58,849 nucleotides of DNA from positions 547,630-606,478 of the forward strand of contig NZ_QVFV01000002.1 of assembly GCF_004212215.1 (NCBI RefSeq). The letters run 5' to 3'. This DNA is from Leptolyngbya iicbica LK. Its GTDB lineage: Bacteria; Cyanobacteriota; Cyanobacteriia; Phormidesmidales; Phormidesmidaceae. The notes beneath the pieces were generated by a model. That model was not told the origin of the DNA. It ran no database searches and was given only the letters and a program-made list of their open reading frames with translations. The translations under genes and the position numbers were made by a program. Numbering within the stretch: the stretch's first letter is position 1; each line of letters opens with the position of its first letter. This document shows positions 17,990-27,785 of the stretch, piece by piece.

Positions 17990-19492
17990 CTATTCAGTCG
18001 GCACTTTAGGCAAGGGTGGAAAGTTAGGCAACTCCACAGCCGATAAAGATTTGCGTTTCCGTTGGGACGGGCGCTGTGGATGCACTAGTGGTGACGGCGA
18101 GTTTTGACTAGTCTGCATCGCCTCTAGTGCTGGTACTGACGGAGTTGCTACGGGATAGTCACTAGTCCCAGCGCTGGGTGGCCCGGAGGCTGTTGCCCAT
18201 GTCTGAGATGCAGATGCAGAACTAGCAGAGTCATGGTTGCCTGGTTCTTCGCTTGCCTCCTCGCTTGCTTCCTCATGAGGAATGGAGGCTGCTGGAGAGA
18301 ACTCACTCACAGGGGCTCCCCAAGGAATGGGTTCAGTAAACTCGGCAGTCGACGACAGTGGCTCAGTGGCCTCAGTAGGCGGCGCTTCAGCACTTCCTGC
18401 GGGTGAGTGGTCGGTTGAATCTAGCTCTGACTCTAATGGTGTAGTAGCCGTCATCGTATTCTCTATGACGCGCTCTACGTCTTGCCAGAGTTGCTGCTCG
18501 GCGCTGCTGTTCGGCAGAGGGGGTGACACTGCCTCTGGGGCCTCGTCAGCTAAAATAGGCTCGCTAATAGCCGTCTCTGGCAATTCCGAAGGGCTTGGGG
18601 GAGTGGATGGCGATGGCATCGGAGCCTTTTCCGCAGGCGTTCTCAGTAATGAATGCAGCTGAGGATCCGTGGCCATCTGTACTGGATTGGCCGACCAAGG
18701 GCGAATGCTCTCGGAGCGAGGCATCCCAATGGTGGGTGAAGAGGATGCTGATGTCTCAGCCACAGATTCGCCACCTTGGATTACACCGTGTTCAATGCTT
18801 CGGGAGGTATGTTGAAAAGCCGTGGTGTCCAGGCATTTTTCCAAGGCCGATTTGAATTGCAAAGTGTATTGTTGCTGCCGTTGTAAGCGCGATCGCAAAT
18901 CGGCACAAGTATCTTCTGCCGCTTGCAGTTGTCTGGCTCGCTCGGTTTTTCGTTTCCGCAAGATATTGCATTCTTGTTCGAGCCGCTGCGATCGTTCTTC
19001 AGCAGCTTTCAGCTGAGCGCTCAGAGTGTCAGACAAGAGGGTTTGTCGCTTCAGAGCTGCATTTGCCTCATCCAATTCGCTGAGTAACTGGGCGACTGAG
19101 CGAGTCTGGGCGGCGGCCACTTTTTCTTCCTCAGTGAGCCGTTGCGATCGCTCGACTTCTTGCTGCAAGGCTTGTTGCGATCGCTCTAACGCTTCTTCAA
19201 GTTGGTTTACCCGGGATAGCAGCACTTCATTGCACTCTTGCAAGTCGTCAATGCGGCCCTGCAAGTTACTGCTATTATCTGGCACACCTGCGATCTCTGT
19301 CGTCTCCGCATTAGACGACGGCTCACCGGTAGCCCCTGCACTCAAAGGTGGCATGCCCATAATGGCAATCGTTTCCCAATCATCACTGCCGGGTGGGGGA
19401 TCTGACGGCAGCGGTAACTGACCTTGAGCAGCAGCTAACGAATCAGCCGAATTAGCATCGTGAGAACGGGGCGGCACGTTTCCTTTGCTCAT
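17990..19492 (-). CDS. Coiled-coil protein of unknown function (500 aa)
   Basis: The protein has a disordered Ser/Pro/Ala-rich N-terminus (residues 1-75) and a long coiled coil at about 76-215 rich in Glu, Gln, Arg and Leu heptads. A compact segment RQQQYTLQFKSALEKCLD (about 207-224) looks conserved. A second disordered region (about 225-480) precedes a basic patch (PQRPSQRKRKSLS) and the C-terminal peptide VELPNFPPLPKVP. I recall cyanobacterial proteins with the same LQFKSALEKCL-like segment after a coiled coil, but no named function. There is no signal peptide or membrane helix. A cytoplasmic scaffold is possible. The ATG is clear. Confidence 0.72.
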   Translation of the reverse strand: MSKGNVPPRSHDANSADSLAAAQGQLPLPSDPPPGSDDWETIAIMGMPPLSAGATGEPSSNAETTEIAGVPDNSSNLQGRIDDLQECNEVLLSRVNQLEEALERSQQALQQEVERSQRLTEEEKVAAAQTRSVAQLLSELDEANAALKRQTLLSDTLSAQLKAAEERSQRLEQECNILRKRKTERARQLQAAEDTCADLRSRLQRQQQYTLQFKSALEKCLDTTAFQHTSRSIEHGVIQGGESVAETSASSSPTIGMPRSESIRPWSANPVQMATDPQLHSLLRTPAEKAPMPSPSTPPSPSELPETAISEPILADEAPEAVSPPLPNSSAEQQLWQDVERVIENTMTATTPLESELDSTDHSPAGSAEAPPTEATEPLSSTAEFTEPIPWGAPVSEFSPAASIPHEEASEEASEEPGNHDSASSASASQTWATASGPPSAGTSDYPVATPSVPALEAMQTSQNSPSPLVHPQRPSQRKRKSLSAVELPNFPPLPKVPTE

Positions 19493-19723
19493 GATCTTCG
19501 GGGGAGTATCAACAGTAAATCGCAGGAATCAGTAGCATATTTAGCGTGATGGCTGCGTTAATCACTATGGTGTAGCACAAAATCTCAAATGCAACTCGCC
19601 GATGTCAAGAAAATATCCCAAATGAGGGGGCACAACCCTCTCCCGAGGACTTTTACTGTCAAGTTATGTTAGTCACATAGTGATCGCTGTTATCAGTGAT
19701 TATCCCTACCATCAGTGTGTTTT

Positions 19724-19806
19724 GAAAACCCGAAGGTTCTCAGTGCTGAGTCTAGCCGTTTGCTCAGAAAACGGTCTGCTCGTACTGGTAATGCTTTCGG
19801 GTTTTC
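19724..19806. repeat. Nested inverted-repeat element with multi-hairpin fold
   Basis: GAAAACCCGAA (19724-19734) is the exact reverse complement of TTCGGGTTTTC (19796-19806), closing an 83-base element. Inside are CTCA-GTGC-TGAG and CCGTTT-GCTCAGA-AAACGG, so the whole could fold as a branched structure on either strand. No frame runs through it sensibly. It may be a non-autonomous mobile repeat (MITE-like) or a structured RNA; the sequence does not distinguish them. Confidence 0.55.
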
Positions 19807-19985
19807 TTCATGGCATAAGCTGTAGCTAGATTTTAGGTGAAGGTCGCACGAAGCTCTGTCGTCTAGAAACTGTTGGCCCAATCTCGTTATAAACCAATTG
19901 TTTTGCCAGTATTTCCTTACTCTCCTCTCGTGTCTTCAATCCTGCCGGTTATGGCAGTCTCTTAGGCTGGGCCTGTCGTCATCTA

Positions 19986-20023
19986 AATTGAAAGCCCCCT
20001 CCGCCACTGGGGCGGCAGGGGGC
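19986..20023 (-). terminator. Probable clpC terminator
   Basis: Read on the minus strand, GCCCCCTGCCGCC pairs with GGCGGAGGGGGC (one bulged base, CAGT loop region) and is followed by TTTCAATTT. It lies about 65 bases past the clpC stop. Confidence 0.75.
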
Positions 20024-20088
20024 AATGAGGATGCATGGCCAAAGTCAGTGAACAGTGGGTAGATATCTAGAACCCACATAATCAAAGG

Positions 20089-22563
20089 CTAGCGCTGTAC
20101 GCCTGCTAGGGCGGGCGTTTGTTGCTGCTCAACACGAACGTTGTCTTCGTCATCGACAGTCAACAACACGGCATCACCATCTTGAACTGAACCAGCCAGA
20201 ATTGCCTCGGCTAGTGTGTCTTCGACTAAACAAGCGATCGCTCGACGCATCGGACGGGCTCCATAGCGCTGGTCATACCCAGCGTTGATCAGCTTTTCTT
20301 CAAACGCTGGGGTAACACTGACCGTAATGCCTCGCTCTGCCAGTCGTTGGTTTACGCCGACCAGCATTAGATCAGCAATCTCCTTGACTTCGGGCTTCGT
20401 CAGCTGACGGAAGACAATAATTTCATCCAGACGATTCAGCAACTCCGGACGAAAATACTGTTTCATCTCTTCTTGCACCAGACTGCGAATATTGTTGTAC
20501 CGAGTGGTGGCTTCGTCTTCAATCGCGGTGTCAAAGCCCATGCCGCCGCCGCCCTTCTCGATGACCTGTGAACCAATATTCGAGGTCATGATGATTAGCG
20601 TATTCTTGAAGCTGACCGAACGACCTTTGGAGTCTGTTAAACGGCCATCATCTAGAACTTGCAGCAGGATGTTGAAAACGTCGGGATGTGCCTTTTCGAT
20701 CTCGTCTAGCAAAATGACTGAGTAAGGCTTGCGACGTACGGCTTCAGTTAGCTGTCCACCTTCGTCATAGCCCACGAATCCTGGAGGGGAACCGACTAGT
20801 TTTGAGACGGTATAACTCTCCATATATTCCGACATATCGAGTCGAATCATCGCTTCTTCTGAGCCGAACAGAGACGCAGCAAGCGCTTTGGTGAGCTCAG
20901 TCTTACCGACTCCGGTCGGGCCAGAAAAAACCAGGCTCGCAATGGGACGATCTGGACTCGCCAGTTTAACTCGGGAACGGCGAATGGCGCGGGCAGACGC
21001 TTCTACCGCTTCGTGTTGACCAATGACGCGCTCGTGCAGGGTGTCTTCTAAATGCATCAGTTGCATTGCTTCAGACTCAGTCATGCGCGTGACCGGTACT
21101 CCAGTCCAAGAAGCCACAATTTCAGCGATGTCGTTGTCTTCGACCACCGGCTGAGTCATGGGCGGAGCCTCCGCCGCTTCGGGCTGAGGGCCTTGGATTT
21201 GGGCCAATAGCTCATGCTTACGGTGGCGCAGTTCTTGAGCTTGAGCAAACTCCTGAGAGCGGACAGCCACTTGCAAATCGCTCGAAACTTGTCGCAACTC
21301 TTGCTTCACCTCAGGCGAAGGATAGCTGATTTGATAACGTAACTTGATGCGAGATCCCGCCTCATCAATCAGGTCAATCGCTTTGTCAGGCAAGTGGCGA
21401 TCGCTAATGTACCGATCCGATAGCTCGGCTGCAGCTTTCAGGGCAGAGTCTGAGATCAAGACATTGTGGAACTGTTCGTAGCGGCTGCGGATGCCTTCCA
21501 AGATTTCAATCGTATCGGTCACCGAAGGCGGCTCTACCATGACAGGTTGAAAGCGCCGCTCTAGCGCTGCATCTTTTTCGATGTGTTGACGATATTCGTC
21601 GAGGGTGGTGGCCCCAATACACTGCATTTCCCCGCGAGCAAGGGCAGGCTTGAGCATGTTTGCGGCATCCATGCCCCCTTCAAGGGAACCCGCCCCAACT
21701 AGCGTATGAATCTCGTCGATCACCAAAATGATGTCGTCATCGTTGCGGACTTCATCTAAAAGCTGAGTCAGTCGCTCTTCAAAGTCGCCTCTGAAACGGG
21801 TGCCCGATACCAGCAGACCCATGTCGATGGCATGAACCTTCTTGCCCATGAGGGTGGCAGGCACATCTTGGTTCACGATGCGCTGAGCCAAGCCCTCAGC
21901 GATCGCGGTTTTACCGACACCGGGTTCGCCAATGAGTACAGGATTATTTTTGGTGCGCCGCCCCAGAATTTGGACAACACGCTCAATCTCTTTGGCACGA
22001 CCGACGACCGGATCAAGCAATCCTTCGGCGGCTTTCAAGGTCAGGTCAGTGCTGTATTCTTCGAGAACTTTGCTCTTGCGACGGCGATCGCTCGTGCGGG
22101 CTTTGCGTCCTCCGGCTGGAATCGCTGCTGCTTCGCCCAAATCTTTGATTAAGCGAGTCCGCACCTTGCTGGGAGAAACGCCTAAATTTTCCATGACTCG
22201 ATAGGCCACACTCTCCCGGCTTTGAGTCAAGCTCAGCAATAGATGCTCCGGTTCGATGTAAGAAGCATCTAACTTGCGAGCCTCTTGAAAAGCGCTTTCG
22301 AAAACTTGTTTGACTTTGGGCGTAAACGGCACCTCGGAAGGGGGATTGCCACTGCCCCGCCCAATGATGGCTTCGACTTCTGTACGTGCGTCGGTCAAAT
22401 TTACGCCAAACTCAGTTAAAACTGCGGCGGCAACGCTGGAATTTTCCCGTAGCAACCCGAGCAGCAACTGCTCGGTGCCAACGAAATTATGCTGCAATCG
22501 ACGGGCCTCTTCCTGGGCCTTCATAATGACGGCGATCGCGGTGTTGGTGAAGTGCTCAAACAT
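20089..22563 (-). CDS. clpC: ATP-dependent Clp protease ATPase subunit ClpC
   Basis: An 824-residue Hsp100 unfoldase that feeds substrates to ClpP in the cytosol; cyanobacterial and plastid ClpC is essential or nearly so. Domains seen: the double Clp N repeat (residues 1-145); AAA-1 with Walker A GEPGVGKT (212-219) and Walker B VIDEIHTL; a short middle coiled coil (about 415-470); AAA-2 with GPTGVGKT and [14 protein letters not shown]. The GGGGMGFD loop (in AAA-2) is at the place of the ClpP-docking tripeptide. Length matches the family. The ATG is unambiguous. It appears monocistronic, with a terminator at 19986-20023. Confidence 0.97.
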   Translation of the reverse strand: MFEHFTNTAIAVIMKAQEEARRLQHNFVGTEQLLLGLLRENSSVAAAVLTEFGVNLTDARTEVEAIIGRGSGNPPSEVPFTPKVKQVFESAFQEARKLDASYIEPEHLLLSLTQSRESVAYRVMENLGVSPSKVRTRLIKDLGEAAAIPAGGRKARTSDRRRKSKVLEEYSTDLTLKAAEGLLDPVVGRAKEIERVVQILGRRTKNNPVLIGEPGVGKTAIAEGLAQRIVNQDVPATLMGKKVHAIDMGLLVSGTRFRGDFEERLTQLLDEVRNDDDIILVIDEIHTLVGAGSLEGGMDAANMLKPALARGEMQCIGATTLDEYRQHIEKDAALERRFQPVMVEPPSVTDTIEILEGIRSRYEQFHNVLISDSALKAAAELSDRYISDRHLPDKAIDLIDEAGSRIKLRYQISYPSPEVKQELRQVSSDLQVAVRSQEFAQAQELRHRKHELLAQIQGPQPEAAEAPPMTQPVVEDNDIAEIVASWTGVPVTRMTESEAMQLMHLEDTLHERVIGQHEAVEASARAIRRSRVKLASPDRPIASLVFSGPTGVGKTELTKALAASLFGSEEAMIRLDMSEYMESYTVSKLVGSPPGFVGYDEGGQLTEAVRRKPYSVILLDEIEKAHPDVFNILLQVLDDGRLTDSKGRSVSFKNTLIIMTSNIGSQVIEKGGGGMGFDTAIEDEATTRYNNIRSLVQEEMKQYFRPELLNRLDEIIVFRQLTKPEVKEIADLMLVGVNQRLAERGITVSVTPAFEEKLINAGYDQRYGARPMRRAIACLVEDTLAEAILAGSVQDGDAVLLTVDDEDNVRVEQQQTPALAGVQR

Positions 22564-22925
22564 AGCCCCGTGTTGGTTCTGGTGTGCAAGGGAGACAGAC
22601 TTCCCTAAATTGGCTGCTCTGGCGATGAGGTGACTGCCGTCTACGGAGACTGCACTACCTCTGTAAAGAAACTGTACAAAGAAACTTTACTAAACGGCAG
22701 TAGGGAGAGCCGAATGAAGCTCATAAAATCTCTGAAATTCAGCCACAACAGAGGAAATCAATAAGGTAAAACTTTTGCGAATACTCTCTGACAGAAGGCT
22801 AAACTTAGAGGTTATTTACATAATTTAACAAGTTATGTTCCAAAATGGATGCTTTTTGCCACAAATGAGGCTAAAATCCCAACCTGAAAAAAGAGATTCA
22901 TAATTCTCAACGTTAAGAGGTTTCG
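22564..22925. other. Divergent promoter region of clpC and the 76-aa gene
   Basis: About 360 bases without a gene. GTAAAGAAACTGTACAAAG (22660-22678) continues into AAACTTTAC, giving a direct repeat of AAAGAAACT and a weak inverted repeat upstream of clpC. The AT-rich part after 22780 probably holds the promoter of the 76-residue gene. No known operator was recognised. Confidence 0.45.
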
Positions 22926-23156
22926 ATGTTCCAACCGACTCATTGGCTAGTTTCCCGTTCACGTAAGGTGCCCGTTGTCGTGCAGGCACGTGGGGAGAAA
23001 TCGTTGGTGTTTACTGAGCATGAATGGGGAAAGACCGACACTCCAGCGTTTGAGCTACATGTCCGTATGGGTATGTATTGCCGGGGCGTGCAAGTGTTGG
23101 GGTACTCTCTAGAGCCAATATCGGTGGAGGCCATTAAGGCCGTTGAGGCATCGTAG
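22926..23156 (+). CDS. Conserved cyanobacterial protein of unknown function (76 aa)
   Basis: A small soluble protein beginning MFQPTHWLVSRSRKVPVVV. It has a compact alternating pattern suggesting a beta-rich fold and a Trp/Gly/His middle (EHEWGKTDTPAFELH). I recall short cyanobacterial proteins with the same opening (F-x-PTHxLVSR) and length, but no function. AAGAGG stands 5 bases before the ATG, which fixes the start. It is monocistronic, convergent with the gene at 23386, and ends before the bidirectional hairpin at 23308-23347. Confidence 0.8.
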   Translation: MFQPTHWLVSRSRKVPVVVQARGEKSLVFTEHEWGKTDTPAFELHVRMGMYCRGVQVLGYSLEPISVEAIKAVEAS

Positions 23157-23307
23157 GGGTGCAGTTCGTTAAATCGGCTCAGCATACTGTCCTGAGGCAG
23201 GCAAGATAAGTGCCCTAACAATTTGAACGCGATCTGGCCCTCATTTCTCATCTCGGCAATGCACTACAGCGCAGCCGAAGTTTGGGCCTTGACAGGGCAC
23301 TAGATAA

Positions 23308-23347
23308 AAAGCGAGCGCTAACACGAGAAATTTGCAGCGCTCGCTTT
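23308..23347. terminator. Bidirectional intrinsic terminator
   Basis: AAAGCGAGCGCT (23308-23319) and AGCGCTCGCTTT (23336-23347) form a perfect 12-bp stem. A/T-rich flanks on both sides (TAGATAA before, ATTGTT after) let it work for both the 76-residue gene (+) and the secreted protein gene (-). Confidence 0.78.
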
Positions 23348-23385
23348 ATTGTTGGGAGGATCAACGTATGTCTTCAAGATGACCG

Positions 23386-23892
23386 CTAGCGGCTTGTGCA
23401 AGTCTGGAGGACTTGTCGATCAGTTGCTGTAACCTCTGTAAGGCGATGAAATCCTGCTGGCACCCATGTGTTGGCAACGCTAGTTTCTGAAGCTACTACC
23501 GTTGAGTTCTCTAGGGGCATCGCCAAGGAATGCTCTTCTTGGGCGTAACTGTCGATGACTGTGAGGGTCATGTATGTGCCAGTGGCTTCACCATAAAAGC
23601 AGTCGAATGATGAGGCCGGCTGATAGAAACCGCCGCTGACGTCTTGCCCAGCCACCTCCATCACCATGTAAGTCGTACCGAGTTGATGTGCTGTGGGGCT
23701 TTCACCAAACACATAAATACCATCGGCCAATGGAGAAGGCGTTGCGCTGGCCGCTGTGGTCTCAGCCATCCACGCGAGGGAACCGGTAATCAAGCTGCAC
23801 CCCAAGATTAGGGCCGCTAAGGGATGACGAAAGACTCGGAACCGTTGTGGAACCGATTGTGCTGGGACAGTGGTAGACAAGACAGAGAACAT
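23386..23892 (-). CDS. Secreted or membrane-anchored hypothetical protein (168 aa)
   Basis: The ATG at 23892 (MFSVLSTTVPAQ) is preferred over an in-frame TTG 120 bases upstream because it puts a signal sequence near the N-terminus. Basic residues (RFRVFRH) are followed by a hydrophobic helix (LAALILGCSLITGSLAW) and an Ala-rich cleavage region (TTAASATPS). The mature part has LADGIYVFGES and GGFYQPASSFDCFYGEA, a pattern I associate with cyanobacterial exported proteins of unknown function. Two cysteines (in SFDCFYG and the terminal TCTSR) might form a disulfide in the periplasm. It is convergent with the 76-residue gene across a bidirectional terminator and divergent from the ATPase gene at 24068. 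Confidence 0.7.
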   Translation of the reverse strand: MFSVLSTTVPAQSVPQRFRVFRHPLAALILGCSLITGSLAWMAETTAASATPSPLADGIYVFGESPTAHQLGTTYMVMEVAGQDVSGGFYQPASSFDCFYGEATGTYMTLTVIDSYAQEEHSLAMPLENSTVVASETSVANTWVPAGFHRLTEVTATDRQVLQTCTSR

Positions 23893-24067
23893 TGATTCGG
23901 TAATTTTGAGGTTCAGTATTAATATCAACGGAAAGCAGTTAAATTCCAGTGATAAGGCTAAATTCTTGAGTTGATCTTCGTCCGACATCCTGGTGATAGG
24001 CATCTGGCACAAGTGTGATCTTGATCAGTAATGTCTTCAATTAAGGCTGATTGTGCTTTGAATCTCT

Positions 24068-25786
24068 ATGACAGTTAATCGTTTAAGCGATCGCTTGCAC
24101 GCTCTCGATGGGCAAAGCTACAAAGCTTACAAGTCCCTGCAGGGAAGTCATGCGCTAGCTAATTTCATGCTGCATGTTGATTATGTGCAGGGTGATCCGT
24201 TTGCTGCGCCGAGCCGCATTCGGGTGGAGGTATCACAGGCGATCGCACAGTTGCCCGCTGCGCTGTATAACGTGCTGTCGCGCCGCATAGCGCTGGAAGA
24301 TTACTTGATTCGTCAATTTGACCAGCAGATTCAGACGGTGGGACGGACCGCAGGTTCTGGAAAAAGTGGATTGATTGAGATTGTGCGGCCTTCCCAAGCA
24401 ATTTTGCCGCGCAGTGCAGCGCACATCTCTGAGCAAAGGGTGGAGTTACGTTTAGCCGTCGGATTGCCAGCATTTGGGCGGCGCATTGCTGGACGACAAG
24501 CAGCTACTCTCTTGTGCGAACACTTACCTGCATTGGTTAACCAAACGCTGCTTTATGCGCGACTGGATGCCGCTGCGCTGCAAGCCCATTGCGACTGTGC
24601 TGAGGCCGCAGACTATTTGCGTCATCAGTTACGCGATCGCCATCTGGTGGCGTTTATTGCCAATGGGGCGATATTGCCTCGCCGAAGTGGCGTGGATGAT
24701 CGACCGTTAGGCCAAGATGCCGTTCCGTTTCAGGCCCCCCCTTCGTTACAGACAAGTTTGCACTTGCCGAATGGGGCCATCGTTACTGGCATGGGTATTC
24801 CCCAAGGGGTGACGTTGATGGTGGGGGGCGGATATCACGGCAAATCGACTCTGCTGCGGGCGATCGAGGCAGGCGTTTACAATCACATCCCTGGCGATGG
24901 TCGAGAGCAGGTGGTCACAGAGGGGATGGCGATGAAGGTGCGCGCTGAGGATGGCCGCAGCGTGGCGGGGGTCAATATTTCACCCTTTATCAATCATTTG
25001 CCGCAAGGACGCTCGACGGCCCAATTTTCGACACCAGACGCTAGCGGCAGCACGTCGCAGGCTGCCAGCATCATTGAGGCCATCGAGGTAGGAGCGACCA
25101 CGCTATTAATCGATGAAGATACGTCGGCGACTAATTTTATGATTCGCGATCGCCGCATGCAGGCGCTGATTGCCAAAGCCCAAGAACCCATTACGCCCTT
25201 TGTCGATAAAGTGCGTCAGTTGTACACAGACTATGGCGTTTCCACCATTTTGGTCATGGGGGGGAGTGGCGATTACTTTGATGTGGCGGATACGGTGATT
25301 GCCCTCGACAATTACCGTCCTGACGATGTGACGGAGCAGGCGCGGGCGATCGCCCAATCGGATCAAAATATTCGCCGAGCTGAGGGGGGGACAACCTTTG
25401 GCCCCATTGCCTCGCGTATCGTAAGGCCTGACAGCATTGATGCGCGAAAGGGCAAACGACCCGTGAATCTAAAAGCTCGTGCTACCGATGAAATTCGGCT
25501 CGGTATGCATGAGATTGACCTCTCAGCGGTTGAGCAGTTGGTGGAGTCTGGACAACTGAAGGCGATCGCGGCTGCCATGGTGTATGCACAGCAATATTAC
25601 TTTGATGGTGAGCGATCGCTGGCTGCTGCGCTAGACCGGGTGATGGGCGACATTCAAGCTCACGGATTAGATTGTTTGAGCGATCGCCTCAGTGGCGAAT
25701 TTGTTGGCTTTCGGGCTCTAGAGCTTGCTGCCGCTCTCAACCGTTTGCGAAGCTTAGCAATTGAGGAAGCATCTAGCGACCATTGA
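24068..25786 (+). CDS. ABC-class predicted ATPase (PF09818-type)
   Basis: A 572-residue soluble protein of the 'predicted ATPase of the ABC class' family. A conserved N-terminal region (HVDYVQGDPFAAPSRIRV) precedes the P-loop GGGYHGKST at about residues 257-265. A signature-like region is FSTPDASGSTSQAASI, and the Walker B region is TLLIDEDTSATNFM. MGGSGDYFDVADTVI is also characteristic. Members are found in bacteria, archaea and some eukaryotes without a settled function. They carry no membrane domain, so this is not a transporter. It stands alone on the plus strand, 55 bases from the divergent secreted-protein start. Confidence 0.85.
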   Translation: MTVNRLSDRLHALDGQSYKAYKSLQGSHALANFMLHVDYVQGDPFAAPSRIRVEVSQAIAQLPAALYNVLSRRIALEDYLIRQFDQQIQTVGRTAGSGKSGLIEIVRPSQAILPRSAAHISEQRVELRLAVGLPAFGRRIAGRQAATLLCEHLPALVNQTLLYARLDAAALQAHCDCAEAADYLRHQLRDRHLVAFIANGAILPRRSGVDDRPLGQDAVPFQAPPSLQTSLHLPNGAIVTGMGIPQGVTLMVGGGYHGKSTLLRAIEAGVYNHIPGDGREQVVTEGMAMKVRAEDGRSVAGVNISPFINHLPQGRSTAQFSTPDASGSTSQAASIIEAIEVGATTLLIDEDTSATNFMIRDRRMQALIAKAQEPITPFVDKVRQLYTDYGVSTILVMGGSGDYFDVADTVIALDNYRPDDVTEQARAIAQSDQNIRRAEGGTTFGPIASRIVRPDSIDARKGKRPVNLKARATDEIRLGMHEIDLSAVEQLVESGQLKAIAAAMVYAQQYYFDGERSLAAALDRVMGDIQAHGLDCLSDRLSGEFVGFRALELAAALNRLRSLAIEEASSDH

Positions 25787-25885
25787 CCCATGGGTGAACG
25801 CTTTAAGAGGAGAAATATCTCTGACAACGGATCTGCCCTAAATCCATCCAAGACTTCTACCTCATCGCTTAATGGCGGCCCAAAC

Positions 25886-26071
25886 CTATGGTTCGCGCTT
25901 AAACACCAAGCTGTAAACCGCCAAGCGTTTAATGTCTTCATACAGCGACTGTTCACCATCAGCAGCCCGACGAAGGTCGTTGGCCCCCACCAAAAATATC
26001 GCCCAAAGCGCCAACAGAATGATGAGACGGCCGCAAATCGCAAAGGGACAAAGCAACGAGGGCTTAAACAT
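25886..26071 (-). CDS. Small single-helix membrane protein (61 aa)
   Basis: A 61-residue minus-strand frame: MFKPSLLCPF, then one hydrophobic helix (about residues 12-30, GRLIILLALWAIFLVGAND), then a charged soluble tail (LRRAADGEQSLYEDIKRLA). AAGGA lies about 9 bases before the ATG. The composition looks like a real membrane peptide. An overlapping plus-strand frame of 114 codons is polar and unstructured and is taken as its shadow. It is convergent with the ABC-class ATPase gene. No family is recognised. Confidence 0.55.
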   Translation of the reverse strand: MFKPSLLCPFAICGRLIILLALWAIFLVGANDLRRAADGEQSLYEDIKRLAVYSLVFKREP

Positions 26072-26286
26072 GATGAAAAGTCCTTAGGGCGTGGTCAGGA
26101 CGTTAGATATCTGAACTACCAATTAGTATGCTAGCGAGTCGAACGGAGCGTTTCCATTAAAAAATATTCCAAAAAATTTTTGAATGTTATGCCATGTGAG
26201 CGGCGAAGAAGCTGTGCTGTGACGCTGACTGTAGGCAGAACCGAGTTCGTCCAGTATCCGCCAGGATCAGACAATTTTCGGTCAGT

Positions 26287-26883
26287 CTAGTCAGGTTCAC
26301 GTCGCAGTCGTTTGGGGGGGCGATCGCTCCGGTTAGGCTGCTTTAGATACCACTGCCGCCAGGTTTGTGAGGTTCGCAGGGCCAGCCACAATAACAATAG
26401 GGCGATGAGTCCCCCTTGTTCGGGCGCGTCGAACGCAAAGAGGACCAGGCAGACACATAGAAAATCTTCGGCAAAGATGACCCATACCTTGGGACGCTGG
26501 AGGCGATAAATCCAGCCGACTTGCACCAGATGAATCACCAGAGCGAGCAGACCACCGAGCAACCCGAGCACAATTGCGAGGGTATCGTCGATCTGGAAGG
26601 TGCGGGCGACGGCAATGCCCGCGATCGCGCCCACGACCGGACTGAGTAGCAAGCCAATGGTGCGAATAAGCCGCTGCATCAATGGCTGGGTGGAAAAAAT
26701 CAATTCTGCTAAGGCCCAACTCACCAGCGCGCCGACAATGAGTGTCGGTGGCAGCTGTGATAATCCCGGCATGTGCGACCAGAGATTGCCCGACAGCAAG
26801 CCAATCAGTAGCAGCGGTAGGGCGATGCGCAACCCGGCTGCGGCTGAAACTGACAACACTGCTAGCAGTTCTGTAATAATCAC
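26287..26883 (-). CDS. DUF4126 family membrane protein
   Basis: A 198-residue hydrophobic protein with about five to six membrane helices. The N-terminal AGLRIALPLLLIGLL and later GAIAGIAVARTF plus LGLLGGLLALVIHLVQ fit DUF4126, a bacterial membrane family without known function. The C-terminus is strongly basic (SDRPPKRLRREPD), consistent with a cytoplasmic tail under the positive-inside rule. The start is GTG at 26883; no better ATG exists upstream, and the first helix begins within six residues. It is divergent from the rhomboid gene (177 bases apart). Confidence 0.82.
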   Translation of the reverse strand: MIITELLAVLSVSAAAGLRIALPLLLIGLLSGNLWSHMPGLSQLPPTLIVGALVSWALAELIFSTQPLMQRLIRTIGLLLSPVVGAIAGIAVARTFQIDDTLAIVLGLLGGLLALVIHLVQVGWIYRLQRPKVWVIFAEDFLCVCLVLFAFDAPEQGGLIALLLLWLALRTSQTWRQWYLKQPNRSDRPPKRLRREPD

Positions 26884-27060
26884 GGTCGGACCGAACTCGG
26901 TATGCTGAGGGTTATAACCCCTGCAACATCAAACATCGTTACTTTAAACTTCTAAGGTGCTCTGGGTTGTCCGTCAAAAACTATTAGTCATTGTCAACCT
27001 AAATTTTGTCGCTTCACAGCCCTTTTCTAGTCACCTAATTCAACGCTTTGTATCAAGGTT

Positions 27061-27642
27061 ATGCCACCACAGTATCCTCAACCGTTGCCTAGATCGCCTT
27101 ACAACCCGGTGTGGAACTTAGTCGCGATCGTGATTCTATTGTGGGGCGTTCAGATGGTGAATGTCGGTTTGTTCGACGGGCGATTAATTTTGAACGGCAT
27201 TTATCCACGTCAATTGGACGAGTTACAAGGAATTCTCTGGGCGCCCTTCTTGCATGGCAATTTTGGTCATCTTTTAGCCAACACCTTTCCCATCATCATT
27301 CTGGGAGGACTGGTGATGTTGGGCAAAGCCGAAGATTTTTGGGTCGTGACCGGCTTATCGGCGCTGGCGAGTGGCTTGGGAACCTGGTTGATTGGTGCAC
27401 CTAACTCCATTCATATTGGCGCTAGTGGCGTGGTCTTTGGCTATTTTGGTTATCTGCTGCTGCGCGGCTATTTCGATCGCAGCGCGTTTGCCGTGACGTC
27501 TTCTATGTTGGTGATTATTTTCTACGGCAGTTTTCTCTGGGGGGTTTTGCCTAATCAACCCGGCGTCTCCTGGGAAGGTCATTTATTTGGCTTTATCGGT
27601 GGCGGATTTTCTGCCTGGCTGCTGTCTAAATCAGCTCGCTGA
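27061..27642 (+). CDS. Rhomboid family intramembrane serine protease
   Basis: A 193-residue membrane protein with six helices. The catalytic dyad is visible: S122 in GASG (IHIGASGVVFG) and H174 in WEGHLFGFIGG. HGNFGHLLANT (residues 65-75) is the conserved L1-helix 2 region whose His/Asn stabilise the transition state. Rhomboids cut single-pass membrane proteins within or near the bilayer; this substrate is unknown. The length is minimal for a six-helix bacterial rhomboid, with no extra domain. The ATG is clear. It is convergent with the DUF4335 gene and divergent from the DUF4126 gene. Confidence 0.92.
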   Translation: MPPQYPQPLPRSPYNPVWNLVAIVILLWGVQMVNVGLFDGRLILNGIYPRQLDELQGILWAPFLHGNFGHLLANTFPIIILGGLVMLGKAEDFWVVTGLSALASGLGTWLIGAPNSIHIGASGVVFGYFGYLLLRGYFDRSAFAVTSSMLVIIFYGSFLWGVLPNQPGVSWEGHLFGFIGGGFSAWLLSKSAR

Positions 27643-27785
27643 ACTAGGATTCAGCAATCAGAATGGTGTCAACCCTGGCGCTGATCAACTGCATACCATG
27701 CTTCAGCATGAACAATCGTCTCAGCGATACAGTTGCTTGCCCCTGGTGCCTGAGAGGCTGTATGGGCCAGCCTAGACTAACCGAT

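Larger units (their letters stand above)
19493..20088. other. 596-base spacer between clpC and the coiled-coil gene
   Basis: No gene is supported. It contains the folded repeat element at 19724-19806 and the clpC terminator at 19986-20023. Promoter elements for the coiled-coil gene presumably lie just above 19493. Confidence 0.5.

Noticed and set aside
25790-26134. 114-codon plus-strand frame overlapping the 61-aa membrane peptide
   Set aside because: Polar, Asn/Gln/Lys-rich, no family and no ribosome-binding site. The opposite strand gives a coherent membrane protein with a good ribosome-binding site.
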